64,000 nt of DNA from Paraburkholderia dilworthii (lineage in GTDB: Bacteria; Pseudomonadota; Gammaproteobacteria; Burkholderiales; Burkholderiaceae), in contig NZ_AWZT01000010.1 of assembly GCF_000472525.1 (NCBI RefSeq), forward strand, positions 108,818 to 172,817. The letters run 5' to 3'. Of the stretch, positions 27,661 to 36,680 are shown piece after piece (the first letter of the stretch is position 1; each line of letters opens with the position of its first letter). The position numbers and the translations under genes were made by a program. The notes beneath the pieces were generated by a model. It saw nothing but the letters and a program-made list of their open reading frames with translations, ran no database searches and had not been told where the DNA came from.

Positions 27661-28713
27661 TCACTTCCGCAAGGAATCCAGATCAATCACAAACCGATAC
27701 TTAACATCGCTCTTCAACATCCGCTCATAAGCCTCATTGATCTTATGCATAGGAATAACTTCGACATCTGAAGTAATGCCATGTTCACCGCAAAAATCCA
27801 GCATCTCCTGCGTCTCGGCAATCCCGCCGATCAGCGAACCGGCCAGCCGGCGGCGCTTGAAAATCAGGTTGAACACTTGCGGCGACGGATGATCGTGCTC
27901 CGGCGCGCCCACCAGCGTCATCGTTCCATCACGCTTGAGCAGGTTCAGGAACGGGTTCAGATCGTGCGGTGCAGCCACCGTATTCACAATCAGATCGAAG
28001 CTGTTCGCATGCGCTTCCATCTCTTGCGGATTCTTCGAGATCACCACTTCGTGCGCGCCCAGCCGCTTTGCATCCTCGATCTTCGACGGCGATGTGGTGA
28101 ACAGCACGACATGCGCGCCCATCGCACGCGCCAGCTTCACGCCCATGTGACCCAGACCGCCCAGGCCGACAACGCCGACCTTCTTGCCCGGACCGGCGCC
28201 CCACGTGCGCAGCGGCGAATACGTCGTGATGCCCGCGCACAGCAACGGCGCCACGCCGGCAGGATCGAGGTTTTTCGGCACACGTAGCGTGAATTCTTCG
28301 TCGACGACGAGCTGCGTCGAATAACCGCCGTACGTAATCTGTCCGTCGACGCGGTCTACGCCGTTATACGTACCGACGAAACCGTTCTCGCAGTACTGTT
28401 CGAGGCCTTCCGCGCAACTCGCGCAGGTGCGGCACGAATCGACCAGGCAGCCGACGCCGACCAGATCGCCCGTCTTGTACTTCGTCACGTCCGGGCCCAC
28501 CGCGGTGACGCGGCCGACGATCTCATGGCCCGGCACCACCGGAAACACCGTGTTCTTCCATTCGTTACGCGCCTGGTGCAAATCGGAATGGCACACGCCG
28601 CAAAACAGCACTTCCATCTGCACGTCATGCGCGCGCAGTTCGCGGCGCTGGATTTCGAACGGGGCGAGGGGCGCGCTGGCGTCGGTCGCGGCATAGGCAT
28701 ACGTCGTGGTCAT
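27661..28713 (-). CDS. Zinc-dependent alcohol/aldehyde dehydrogenase (YahK/CAD type)
   Basis: The cytoplasmic NAD(P)-dependent medium-chain dehydrogenase is 350 aa from the ATG at 28713, which has GGAG 8 bp upstream. The catalytic zinc ligands are seen in CGVCHSD and PGHE, with a third Cys in LLCAGITTYSPL. The structural zinc Cys cluster is in DSCRTCASCAEGLEQYC, and the Rossmann motif is GLGGLGHMG. The pattern matches the cinnamyl-alcohol/YahK group, which mostly reduces aldehydes with NADPH. It diverges from an AraC-type regulator, the usual arrangement for a substrate-induced dehydrogenase. Confidence 0.92.
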   Translation of the reverse strand: MTTTYAYAATDASAPLAPFEIQRRELRAHDVQMEVLFCGVCHSDLHQARNEWKNTVFPVVPGHEIVGRVTAVGPDVTKYKTGDLVGVGCLVDSCRTCASCAEGLEQYCENGFVGTYNGVDRVDGQITYGGYSTQLVVDEEFTLRVPKNLDPAGVAPLLCAGITTYSPLRTWGAGPGKKVGVVGLGGLGHMGVKLARAMGAHVVLFTTSPSKIEDAKRLGAHEVVISKNPQEMEAHANSFDLIVNTVAAPHDLNPFLNLLKRDGTMTLVGAPEHDHPSPQVFNLIFKRRRLAGSLIGGIAETQEMLDFCGEHGITSDVEVIPMHKINEAYERMLKSDVKYRFVIDLDSLRK

Positions 28714-29096
28714 GGGTAGCTCCAGAAAGTCGGTGGATGTCGCAAGGCGCCTGCGATGGGCGACACATGCCGCCGATGCGGCCAGGGCCTTGCTGCTGGT
28801 TCGGATCAATGCCGTCGGATCAATGCTGTCGGATCTACGCGTCGGATCAAAGCGCCAGAGCGCAGCGCGGATCGCAACCGCTGCCTGGATGGCGAGTCGT
28901 TCAATGTGAACCGCCGACCGGACGTTGGCGTTGCACAGAAAGGATGATCCGGCAGGGTTCCCATAGTAGGAGTCCGCGGCGAACCAGTGAATACCTGAAT
29001 GTCTTGAAGATTTGCCTAAAACTCCTGGGGCTGAGCGAGCCAGGCTGTTTGATGCTAAATTTCAAGCACTATTCTCTTGTACGTCACTATATCGTC
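28714..29096. promoter_or_regulatory. Divergent control region between the dehydrogenase and araC-type gene, with tandem repeats
   Basis: The 383-bp gap includes four head-to-tail copies of a 13-14 bp unit beginning TCGGATC at 28801, 28815, 28829 and 28842. Their regular spacing makes them candidate sites for the neighbouring AraC-type regulator. No clear -35/-10 pair was assigned. Confidence 0.5.
28801..28854. repeat. Four tandem copies of a 13-14 bp unit (TCGGATCAATGCNG)
   Basis: The copies are tcggatcaatgccg, tcggatcaatgctg, tcggatctacgcg and tcggatcaaagcg, directly adjacent. The first seven bases are invariant, and the rest drifts with distance from the dehydrogenase gene. Confidence 0.85.
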
Positions 29097-30086
29097 ATGT
29101 CGCCGCGCTCGTCCGAACTGTTATCGTCCCCCGCCGAACCGCTAGCGGCCGAGACCGCGCAGCAGAGCCTGATCGGAGTCTTCGACATGCTCGCGCCCAA
29201 ACCCGGCCTGACGCGCTCGACCCTGGAAGGCGTCAATCTGCTGCGCGCCAACAGCCCGCAGCCGCGCATGCCGGTCATGTACGAGCCGAGCATTGTCATC
29301 GTGTGCCAGGGCCGCAAACGCGGCTATCTCGGCGACCAGGTGTTCCAGTACGACGCGCAGCAGTACCTGGTGCTGTCCGTGCCGCTGCCGTTCGAATGCG
29401 AGACCGAGGCGAGCCTCGACGAGCCGTTCCTCGGCATCTCAATCCGGGTCGATCTGACGATGGTGGCCGAGTTGCTGATGGCGCTCAACGAAACGCAGGG
29501 CGCCACGCAGAAAGAACCGCTCGGCATTTACTCGACGCCGCTCGATCCCGCGTTGAGCAGCGCCGTGCAGCGTCTGCTGGACGCGCTGGTGTCGCCGCTC
29601 GACGCGCGCATTCTCGCGCCTGCAATCGTGCGCGAAATCTGTTATCGCGTGCTGACCGGAGAGCAGGGCGATGCGATTCGTGCGGCGCTCACGCATCAGA
29701 ATCACTTTGGGCGAATTGCAAAAGCGCTGCGCCGCATACACGCCGATTATCACGGCGCGCTCGACGTCGATACACTTGCTGCCGAAGCCGGGATGAGCCT
29801 CGCGGTTTTCCACGCGCAATTCAAGGCGGTGACAGCGACTTCGCCAATGCAATACGTAAAGACCACGCGCTTGCATCACGCGCGTTTGTTGATGGTGCAG
29901 GACGGTTTGAATGCGGGCGCGGCCGCCGCGCGCGTCGGTTATGAAAGCGCGTCGCAATTCAGCCGCGAATTCAAGCGCCTTTTTGGTCTGAGTCCCGTCG
30001 ATGAAGTGAAACGCATGCGGGCAATATACGACTCGCCGCCGCCGCGCATCGTGAAGCCAGTCGCGCGCTATGTGACGGCGGTGTGA
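29097..30086 (+). CDS. AraC-family transcriptional regulator
   Basis: The 329-aa product has an AraC N-terminal effector domain at about 25-190 (MYEPSIVIVCQGRKRGYLGD, then YLVLSVPLPFECE) and a C-terminal double helix-turn-helix from about 225 (LAAEAGMSLAVFHAQFKAVT, then ARVGYESASQFSREFKRLFG). This subgroup is often divergent from and controls NADPH-dependent aldehyde reductases, as here. The ATG at 29097 is chosen because the family begins close to this point. In-frame ATG at 29052 and farther upstream starts exist. Confidence 0.9.
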   Translation: MSPRSSELLSSPAEPLAAETAQQSLIGVFDMLAPKPGLTRSTLEGVNLLRANSPQPRMPVMYEPSIVIVCQGRKRGYLGDQVFQYDAQQYLVLSVPLPFECETEASLDEPFLGISIRVDLTMVAELLMALNETQGATQKEPLGIYSTPLDPALSSAVQRLLDALVSPLDARILAPAIVREICYRVLTGEQGDAIRAALTHQNHFGRIAKALRRIHADYHGALDVDTLAAEAGMSLAVFHAQFKAVTATSPMQYVKTTRLHHARLLMVQDGLNAGAAAARVGYESASQFSREFKRLFGLSPVDEVKRMRAIYDSPPPRIVKPVARYVTAV

Positions 30087-30096
30087 GCGCGGGTAC

Positions 30097-30438
30097 TTAA
30101 ACCTTCTTCAGATACGCCGCCTTCAGCATGAAGTTGCCGGCGTCCATTTTGCAGTCCACCTCGTGATCGCCGCCTACGAGCCGAATGCTCTTCACCTTCG
30201 TGCCCATCTTCAGCGTGATCGACGAGCCCTTCACTTTGAGATCCTTGATCAGCACGACGGCGTCGCCGTCGGCGAGCGCGTTGCCGTTGGCGTCCTTGAC
30301 TACCCGTTCGTCCGGATCGTCAGCGGATGCGGCAGCGGCCATTGGCCACTCATGCGCGCAGTCGGGGCAGACATAGTTCTCGCCGTCCGGATAAGTATTT
30401 TCCATCGCGCATTGGAGGCAGGCGGGGATCGTCGACAT
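30097..30438 (-). CDS. PhnA/YjdM family zinc-ribbon protein
   Basis: The 113-aa product has an N-terminal zinc ribbon (CLQCAMENTYPDGENYVCPDC shown by its Cys pairs CLQC and CPDC). It is followed by a conserved KDANGNALADGDAVVLIKDL and KVKGSSITLKMGTKVKSIRL, the PhnA C-terminal domain. Despite the historical name it is not an established phosphonoacetate hydrolase, and its function is unknown. The ATG at 30438 is preferred over the GTG at 30450. It converges on the araC-type gene with only 10 bp between the stops. Confidence 0.9.
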   Translation of the reverse strand: MSTIPACLQCAMENTYPDGENYVCPDCAHEWPMAAAASADDPDERVVKDANGNALADGDAVVLIKDLKVKGSSITLKMGTKVKSIRLVGGDHEVDCKMDAGNFMLKAAYLKKV

Positions 30439-30538
30439 GATTCTTTTCACTAAGCGCGGTGAGCCGCGGATCGATTGAGGGCGGGCGAGTATACCGGACC
30501 GCTGCGTCGCGCTATCCCGCTTTTTAGGCGGTGGTTTT

Positions 30539-32017
30539 TTAGGCGCCGCCGGCTTTCATAGCGAGCTGTTGCGCGTAGTGGGAGCGTTTTTCTTCGTACA
30601 TCAGCAGATCGGCGCGCTGCACACCGGCTTCCAGACGCTCGCCGCGTTGACAGGTTGCAACTCCCATCGAAAAGCTCAGCGGCGAGCCTGGATAGAACTG
30701 ATTGTTCACCTCGACGAGTTGGCGAATTGCCTCCATCATCGCCGTGCCGCCGCGTTCGTCGGTATTCGGCATCAGGACCGCGAACTCGTCGCCGCCGATG
30801 CGCGCGGCCTGGAACGGCGTCTCCATTGCTTTCGCGAGCACTTCGCCGGCGCGGCGCAACAGTGCATCGCCCGCGGCGTGGCCGAGTTGATCGTTCACGC
30901 GTTTCAAGCCGTTCAGGTCGGCCATGATGACCGTTACTGGCCACGGACCCTTGCGTTCGAGCCGGTTGAGTTCGTCGACATAGAACGAACGATTGCGCAG
31001 CTTGGTGAGCACGTCGTGCTTGCCGAGAAATTCGAGGTACGCCTCCGCCTTCTTGCGTGCGGTAATGTCGGTCAGCGCGACGAGCACCAGGTCCCAGTTC
31101 TTTTCATGGCCCGGCAGCACCGAGAATTGCAGATGCACATGCACTTCACTGCCGTCGAGCGAATAGTTGAGCACTTCGCGCTGCTGAAACAGTTTGCCTT
31201 CCCACAGGTCGAGTAACTGCTCGCGGAAATGCGGGCTCATGTCGTCGCGGAACACTTCAGGCAGGCGCGCGAGCAGCGTCTTTTTGTCCGGCGCGGCGAA
31301 CATCTCGAGCGTGTGCCGGTTTACGTCGAGCACATGAATTTCCTGCATGCAGCGTTCGACGAACTCCGGATGCACATCCGTAAACACGCGAAAATCGCTG
31401 ATGCCGGCCGCGCGCGCCTGATCGAGCAGATGCTTGACGGCGCTGAAATCTTCCACCCATAGCGACACCGGCGAATGTTCAAACAGGCCGCGCGCATATT
31501 CCTCGGCGAGCGCCACGCGGTGCCGCGCGCCCTCCAGTTCGGTGATGTCTTCCACCGACACCAGCACGCGGTCCCAACGCGCCTCGTGACCCGGCAGCAC
31601 GGCGCCTTTGAGCAGCACGTCGAGCCGCTGTCCACCGAGCGTGTAATTGACCGTCTGGCTGGTGAAGTGCAATTGCCCGGCCCACAACTGACACAGTTCC
31701 TCGAGATGTGTCTTGAGCATGTCGTCGCGGAACACGGCGGCAAGATTGCTGTTGAGCACGTCGAAATCGGCGGCCTCGAATTGCGTCAACGTCTTCTGAT
31801 TGACCTTGATGACGCGAATGCTATGCGCGCATTCGGCGACCCGTTCCGGCATCTGGCCGAAGTGCTCGCGCAAGTCGGTCACGCCTTCGGCACGCCATAC
31901 GTTAAACAGGTCGCGCACGCCGCTGAAGTCTTCGACCCATAGCGAGACGGGCGCGAGGTCGAACATTTTCGAATCGTCGTTGGCGGGCCTTGGGACGCCT
32001 GGTAGAGTATCCAGCAT
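30539..32017 (-). CDS. Diguanylate cyclase with two tandem PAS-like sensor domains
   Basis: The 492-aa cytoplasmic protein makes cyclic-di-GMP by prediction. Two homologous sensor units at about 20-160 and 178-325 share the pattern PVSLWVEDFS, VFRDDM and VLPGHE and end in DITE or DITARK, so they arose by an internal duplication. The GGDEF domain at about 330-490 has an intact catalytic motif, ARIGGDEFAVL. The usual inhibitory RxxD site is replaced (E-T-P-F at the equivalent spacing), so product feedback inhibition is probably absent. There are no membrane helices. It diverges from the 2-hydroxyacid dehydrogenase gene. Confidence 0.92.
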   Translation of the reverse strand: MLDTLPGVPRPANDDSKMFDLAPVSLWVEDFSGVRDLFNVWRAEGVTDLREHFGQMPERVAECAHSIRVIKVNQKTLTQFEAADFDVLNSNLAAVFRDDMLKTHLEELCQLWAGQLHFTSQTVNYTLGGQRLDVLLKGAVLPGHEARWDRVLVSVEDITELEGARHRVALAEEYARGLFEHSPVSLWVEDFSAVKHLLDQARAAGISDFRVFTDVHPEFVERCMQEIHVLDVNRHTLEMFAAPDKKTLLARLPEVFRDDMSPHFREQLLDLWEGKLFQQREVLNYSLDGSEVHVHLQFSVLPGHEKNWDLVLVALTDITARKKAEAYLEFLGKHDVLTKLRNRSFYVDELNRLERKGPWPVTVIMADLNGLKRVNDQLGHAAGDALLRRAGEVLAKAMETPFQAARIGGDEFAVLMPNTDERGGTAMMEAIRQLVEVNNQFYPGSPLSFSMGVATCQRGERLEAGVQRADLLMYEEKRSHYAQQLAMKAGGA

Positions 32018-32199
32018 GAGGTTCTCGTCGCGGAAAGTGCGGCTATTCTACGGCGCCTTCGGAACGACCCGAAAACAAACGGCTTTCATCGGCGTGCGAA
32101 ACGGGTTCGCGCAAGCATGCGTCGTTCGGGCTTGCTACACTCGATCTCACGCGTTCTCTACGCCGCCTCGCAAACACGCCACGAAGAAAAAAGGTCGAC

Positions 32200-33132
32200 A
32201 TGAAACCTTGTCTGCTGATCCTCATTCATCTCGACGACGCAAGCCGCGCGCGCATCGAGGCCGAATTCGATATTGTCTACGCGCCGGATTCGACGCAACG
32301 TGCTACTGCGATCGCCGCTCACAGCGGGGCGATCCGCGCGGTGCTGACCAACGGCACGTTGGGGCTCGGCGCAGCGGAGATCGAGCGCATGCCAAGACTC
32401 GAATTCGTCAGCGCGCTCGGTGCGGGCTATGAAAACATCGCGATCGGCCATGCACGCTCCCGAGGCATCGCGCTCGCGAATGGTGCGGGCACCAACGACC
32501 ACTGTGTGGCCGATCATGCGTTTGCGTTGCTGCTGTCCATCGTGCGCGACGTGCCGCAACTCGATCGGGCGACGCGTGAAGGCGTGTGGCGCGACGCATT
32601 GCCGATGCAGCCCAGCGTCTCGGGCAAGCGGCTCGGCATCGTAGGGCTCGGCAACATCGGTGAGCAAATCGCGCGGCGCGGCGCGGGCTTCAACATGGAG
32701 CTGGGCTACCACAACCGTAAGCCGCGTGAAGACGCCTCGCTGCGCTACTTCGCCAGCGTCGAAGAGCTCGCGCGGTGGAGCGATTTCCTTGTGATATCGA
32801 CACCCGGCGGTGCGGGCACGCATCATCTGATCGACGCAAAAGTGTTCGACGCGCTGGGCCCGCATGGTTTTGTCGTCAACGTTTCTCGCGGCAGTGTGCT
32901 TGACACCGCAGCGCTCGCGCAGGCGCTTGCTTCGGGGACGATTGCGGGCGCGGCACTGGACGTCTACGAAAGCGAGCCGCAGCCGCCCGCCGCTTTGCTG
33001 AAGCTACGCAATATCGTGTTGACGCCGCATGTCGGCGGGCGCTCGCCTGAGGCGATAGCGGCCTCCGTGGACAATTTTCTGCGTAACGCTACCCGGCATT
33101 TTGCCGGTCAGTCCGTGCTCACGCCGATCTGA
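32200..33132 (+). CDS. D-isomer specific 2-hydroxyacid dehydrogenase
   Basis: The 310-aa product has the NAD(P)-binding fold with GLGNIGEQIARRGAGF near residue 147. The catalytic residues are seen as Arg in VNVSRGSVLD, Glu in the VYESEP region and His in LTPHVGGRSPEA. The overall pattern is that of glyoxylate/hydroxypyruvate reductases of the GRHPR/2-ketogluconate reductase group. Exact substrate is not determinable. An AAAGG site lies about 5 bp before the ATG. Confidence 0.9.
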   Translation: MKPCLLILIHLDDASRARIEAEFDIVYAPDSTQRATAIAAHSGAIRAVLTNGTLGLGAAEIERMPRLEFVSALGAGYENIAIGHARSRGIALANGAGTNDHCVADHAFALLLSIVRDVPQLDRATREGVWRDALPMQPSVSGKRLGIVGLGNIGEQIARRGAGFNMELGYHNRKPREDASLRYFASVEELARWSDFLVISTPGGAGTHHLIDAKVFDALGPHGFVVNVSRGSVLDTAALAQALASGTIAGAALDVYESEPQPPAALLKLRNIVLTPHVGGRSPEAIAASVDNFLRNATRHFAGQSVLTPI

Positions 33133-33230
33133 CCGGGGCGAAGCAGCCATTCGCCTGGCCGCGACGAATGTTGCCAATGCCTTCGCGCAAGCACGTGCGC
33201 GAAGTGCGACAGCGTGGCGAAAGACAGACG

Positions 33231-35810
33231 TTACCCGCAAGCTCCCACTTCCCCGCATGCGGTGCAGAAGTCGCATCCGTCCTTGCGGATCACGGCGTTC
33301 GCGCCGCACGACCCGCATTTGCGCCCCAGCATCGTATGCAGTCCGGGGACAGTGCCAGGCAGCGCTGATTCCGCTGCGCCGGCTTCGCCGGGGTGCGGGC
33401 GGATGCCGAAGTCCGCGGGCAACGCAGTTTCCGCTTTCATCTGCCCGCGTGGCAGACGTGCGAGCAGACGCGACGGAACCTGGTTGCCCTCGGCATCCAG
33501 AAAGCCGCGGCGATGCAGGATCTGCTGGATCGCAAAGGCGAGCGCGGCCACTTCCGAATCGTGCCAGCGCGGCGTGCGATGGCCGTCCAGACGCTGCACT
33601 TCGCCAAGACGCACTTGTCCGCGATCCCAGGAGACCTTGCGCATGTCCTGCAAATTGCGCGCGACGAAACCGCCTCGTGCGGCGAGCGACAGCGAACGCA
33701 TGGTCGCGGTAATCCATTGCTGCGACTCATCGCGCTGACCGGTTGGAATGAAGAATTCGATGGGCCGCTCGATCGTCACGTCTTCACCGCCCAGGCGCCC
33801 CGTCACTTCGATAAACGATACCGCGACGTACAGCGATTTCTTGCCGGCTTGCGTCAGATACTCGACCTTTTCGATGATCGCCGGCAGTTCGCCCTTTGGC
33901 CGATGGTCGATTGCGATACGCAGCGGATCGAGATCGCTTTCGGCCAGCGTGTCGTCGGCTTGCGCGGCGCTCACGCTGAGCACCGCGCCGAGCGTTTCAT
34001 TGGGGCGGTAGGTGGCGAGACCTTTGAGGCCGCTTTTCCATGCATCGAAATAGAGGCTTTCGAACGCTTCGAACGGATAGTTGGCGGGCACGTTGACTGT
34101 CTTCGAGATCGACGTGTCCACGTAAGGCTGCACGGCCGCCATCATGTCCAGATGATCGCGCGCCGACATTTCCAGTGCGCTGACGAAATAGTCCGGCAGT
34201 TTGCTCACGTCGCCACCGAGCTCGCGATAAAGCCGGTACGCGTAGTCTTCGACATCGAACGATTCGCGGCCGCCGTCCGCCATCACCTTCATGCGCGTAT
34301 AAGTCCACGAGAACGCCGGCTCGATGCCATTCGACGCGTTGTCCGCGAACGCGAGGCTGACCGTGCCGGTCGGTGCAACAGAAAGAAGATGGCTGTTGCG
34401 GATGCCGTCGCGGCTGATCGCCTCCTTGATGTCATCGGGCAGGCGCGACGCGAAGGTGCCTGCTTCGAGGTAGCGCGCGGCATCGAAAAGCGGAAATGCG
34501 CCGCGCTCCTTCGCGAGTTCCACCGACGCGCGATACGCCTCGTCGCGCATCAGCCGCGCGATGTTCACGGCAAAGTCGCGGCCTTCCTGCGAGTTGTAGC
34601 GCAGGCCGAGCATCACGAGCGTATCGCCGAGTCCGGTAAAGCCCACGCCGATGCGCCGCTTGGCGCGCGATTCGTCGAATTGCTGCGGCAGCGGCCATAG
34701 TGTGACGTCGAGTACGTTGTCGAGAAAACGCACCTGCGTGCGTGTGCGTCTCGCCAAGCCGTCCCAATCGAACGAAGGCTTGCGGCCTTTCAGTTGCGCG
34801 AACGGATCGATCACGAAACGCGTGAGATTCAGCGGGCCGAGATTGCAGCAGCCGTAAGCGGGCAGCGGTTGTTCGCCGCAAGGATTGGTCGCGCGAATGG
34901 TTTCGACGGTGCGCAGGTTGTTGTCGTCGTTCATCCGCGAGATAAAGACGATGCCCGGCTCGGCGACGTCGTAGGTGGAACGCATGATGCGGTCCCAGAT
35001 CTCGCGCGCGGGCCGCTCGCTGTACACCCACAGGCCGTCGTCGCGCCGCCTGACGTCGCCGGCCGCGCGCAGTGCCGGCGACGGCTCCGCGCGATGCACG
35101 AGTTGCCAGGGCTGATCTTCCTCGACGGCGCGCATGAATTCGTCGGTTACGCCGACGGAGACGTTGAAGTTGTTCCAGCGTCCCTTCGAATGTTTGGCCT
35201 CGATGAATTCGAGCAGGTCCGGATGATTGCAGTCGAGCACCGCCATCTGCGCGCCGCGTCGCGACCCTGCGCTTTCGACCGTGCGGCACGACGCGTCGAA
35301 CACGTCCATATAACTGCACGGTCCGGACGCCGACGAACTCGTGGTGTGAACGCGCGCGCCTTTGGGCCGGATCGCCGAAAAGTTGTAGCCAACTCCGCCG
35401 CCGCGCCGCATGGTCTCCGCTGCTTGCAGCAGCGCGACGTAGATGCCGGGCAGCCCTTGTTCGTCGACGCCTTGAATCGCGTCGCCGACCGGCTGCACGA
35501 AGCAGTTGATCAGCGTGGCCGCGATGCCGGTGCCCGCCGCGCTCATGATCCGGCCGGCGCCTAGCGCGCCGTGCCGCAAATTGTCCGCGAAGAGCTCCTC
35601 TACTGATTCGCGCAGCGCCGGAGGCTCGGCCTCGGCAACGCCGCGGGCGACACGCTGGAACACGTCGTCGGCGGATTGCTCGTCGCCTTTCGCGTATTTT
35701 TCAAGCAGGACGTCGATGGAAAACTGCTGCGGAGCGACGAGGGAAGTGGGAGGCGCGCTTGCCGCGCGAGTGTCCTGCTGTGTTGACGTGTGCGGCGTGT
35801 CTTCTGCCAT
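33231..35810 (-). CDS. nrdJ: Adenosylcobalamin-dependent (class II) ribonucleoside-diphosphate reductase
   Basis: The enzyme reduces ribonucleotides to deoxyribonucleotides using a B12-generated thiyl radical, independent of oxygen. From the ATG at 35810 (GAGG upstream) it has 859 aa. An N-terminal segment is followed by the substrate region with DASCRTVESAGSRRGAQMAV. The active-site N-C-E triad is in TNPCGEQPLPAYG near residue 310, followed by the second redox Cys in GCCNLGPLNL. SVAPTGTVSLAFADN is also present. The C-terminal tail has two Cys pairs in a zinc-ribbon-like segment (CGSCGA and CDFCTACGEVGACG) expected to shuttle electrons. A longer frame to 36002 is Arg-rich and not family-like. 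I found no cobalamin riboswitch upstream. Confidence 0.95.
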   Translation of the reverse strand: MAEDTPHTSTQQDTRAASAPPTSLVAPQQFSIDVLLEKYAKGDEQSADDVFQRVARGVAEAEPPALRESVEELFADNLRHGALGAGRIMSAAGTGIAATLINCFVQPVGDAIQGVDEQGLPGIYVALLQAAETMRRGGGVGYNFSAIRPKGARVHTTSSSASGPCSYMDVFDASCRTVESAGSRRGAQMAVLDCNHPDLLEFIEAKHSKGRWNNFNVSVGVTDEFMRAVEEDQPWQLVHRAEPSPALRAAGDVRRRDDGLWVYSERPAREIWDRIMRSTYDVAEPGIVFISRMNDDNNLRTVETIRATNPCGEQPLPAYGCCNLGPLNLTRFVIDPFAQLKGRKPSFDWDGLARRTRTQVRFLDNVLDVTLWPLPQQFDESRAKRRIGVGFTGLGDTLVMLGLRYNSQEGRDFAVNIARLMRDEAYRASVELAKERGAFPLFDAARYLEAGTFASRLPDDIKEAISRDGIRNSHLLSVAPTGTVSLAFADNASNGIEPAFSWTYTRMKVMADGGRESFDVEDYAYRLYRELGGDVSKLPDYFVSALEMSARDHLDMMAAVQPYVDTSISKTVNVPANYPFEAFESLYFDAWKSGLKGLATYRPNETLGAVLSVSAAQADDTLAESDLDPLRIAIDHRPKGELPAIIEKVEYLTQAGKKSLYVAVSFIEVTGRLGGEDVTIERPIEFFIPTGQRDESQQWITATMRSLSLAARGGFVARNLQDMRKVSWDRGQVRLGEVQRLDGHRTPRWHDSEVAALAFAIQQILHRRGFLDAEGNQVPSRLLARLPRGQMKAETALPADFGIRPHPGEAGAAESALPGTVPGLHTMLGRKCGSCGANAVIRKDGCDFCTACGEVGACG

Positions 35811-36026
35811 GATGTAACCTCGGGCGGCGCCGTGCCGCGCACGGCGTGAATGGATGGAAATGCGCGTCACTGTACCGCCGCGCCTCGAGCCGGCAAGATG
35901 ACCTGACGCAAGCAGGTCCACCTTAACGCACGTGGCGAAGAGCCGCAATCGGGAGGAGGTTGTGCGCGGCGCGGTCGCGAAACGCGGCTGCCGCGCCGGC
36001 ACGAAGGCAGGAATCCAGCAGGAAAA

Positions 36027-36317
36027 TCAGGCGTCGGCCGGCAGCGCGCCGAGGATTTCGGCGCAGATCATCGCTGACGCGTTCGACGGCGCGGGGCGCT
36101 CGGCCGGCTTGAACACAGCATCGCCGCGGCGAATCTTGCGGCGCGACACAGCGCACGTTCCCGATGTATGCGCCGACCTGCGCCGCCACCGCTGCTCGCC
36201 GTAATGACATCGTCCAGGCTCGACCCAACGGATCACCAGCGTCGTGTCGGAACGCTCGAGAATCTCGATGCGTACGCCGTTGGTACCGTCAAGGGGGATG
36301 GACTCCAGGGTCATCAT
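36027..36317 (-). CDS. DUF3331 family protein
   Basis: The 96-aa product matches the pattern I know from the Burkholderia-specific DUF3331 family: LVIRWVEPGRCHYGEQRW, then GTCAVSRRKIRRGDAVFKP and ASAMICAEILG. Its function is unknown. Small Cys-containing proteins of this kind may bind metal, but only two or three Cys are present. Two adjacent ATG codons (36317 and 36314) follow GGAG. Confidence 0.75.
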   Translation of the reverse strand: MMTLESIPLDGTNGVRIEILERSDTTLVIRWVEPGRCHYGEQRWRRRSAHTSGTCAVSRRKIRRGDAVFKPAERPAPSNASAMICAEILGALPADA

Positions 36318-36680
36318 CGTCGGCTCCGTTTTTGTGGGTGTGCCGAATGTAGTCCCGCGCGCGCCGGAGAGCCATTGTGTCTACGTTGAAACACTGTTCC
36401 CCAATTAGCAACAATCCGACTTGACTTTAGATGGGGCTTGAACAGACGGGGTTTAGCGGTGCGCGCACTGAGCGCGGACGCGATAGGAGCGCTTTTTGCA
36501 ACGCAGTGTTGTAACAGGTGAGACACCAAACCACGCCCGGGAGGCGTGCGCACGCTTCCTTTAAGATGTCGTTGTCATTGCGCGAGCGCGTCCCCGCAAG
36601 TCTAACGGGTTTGCTTTTTTCGGGGCGGCTCGCACGCATATCGGCTTTAACGAATTGGCATCAATCAATAAAGAGCTCAC
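36318..36680. other. Intergenic region with no recognised feature
   Basis: It separates the divergent DUF3331 and AI-2E transporter genes and should hold both promoters. Short open frames here are not convincing. Confidence 0.4.
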
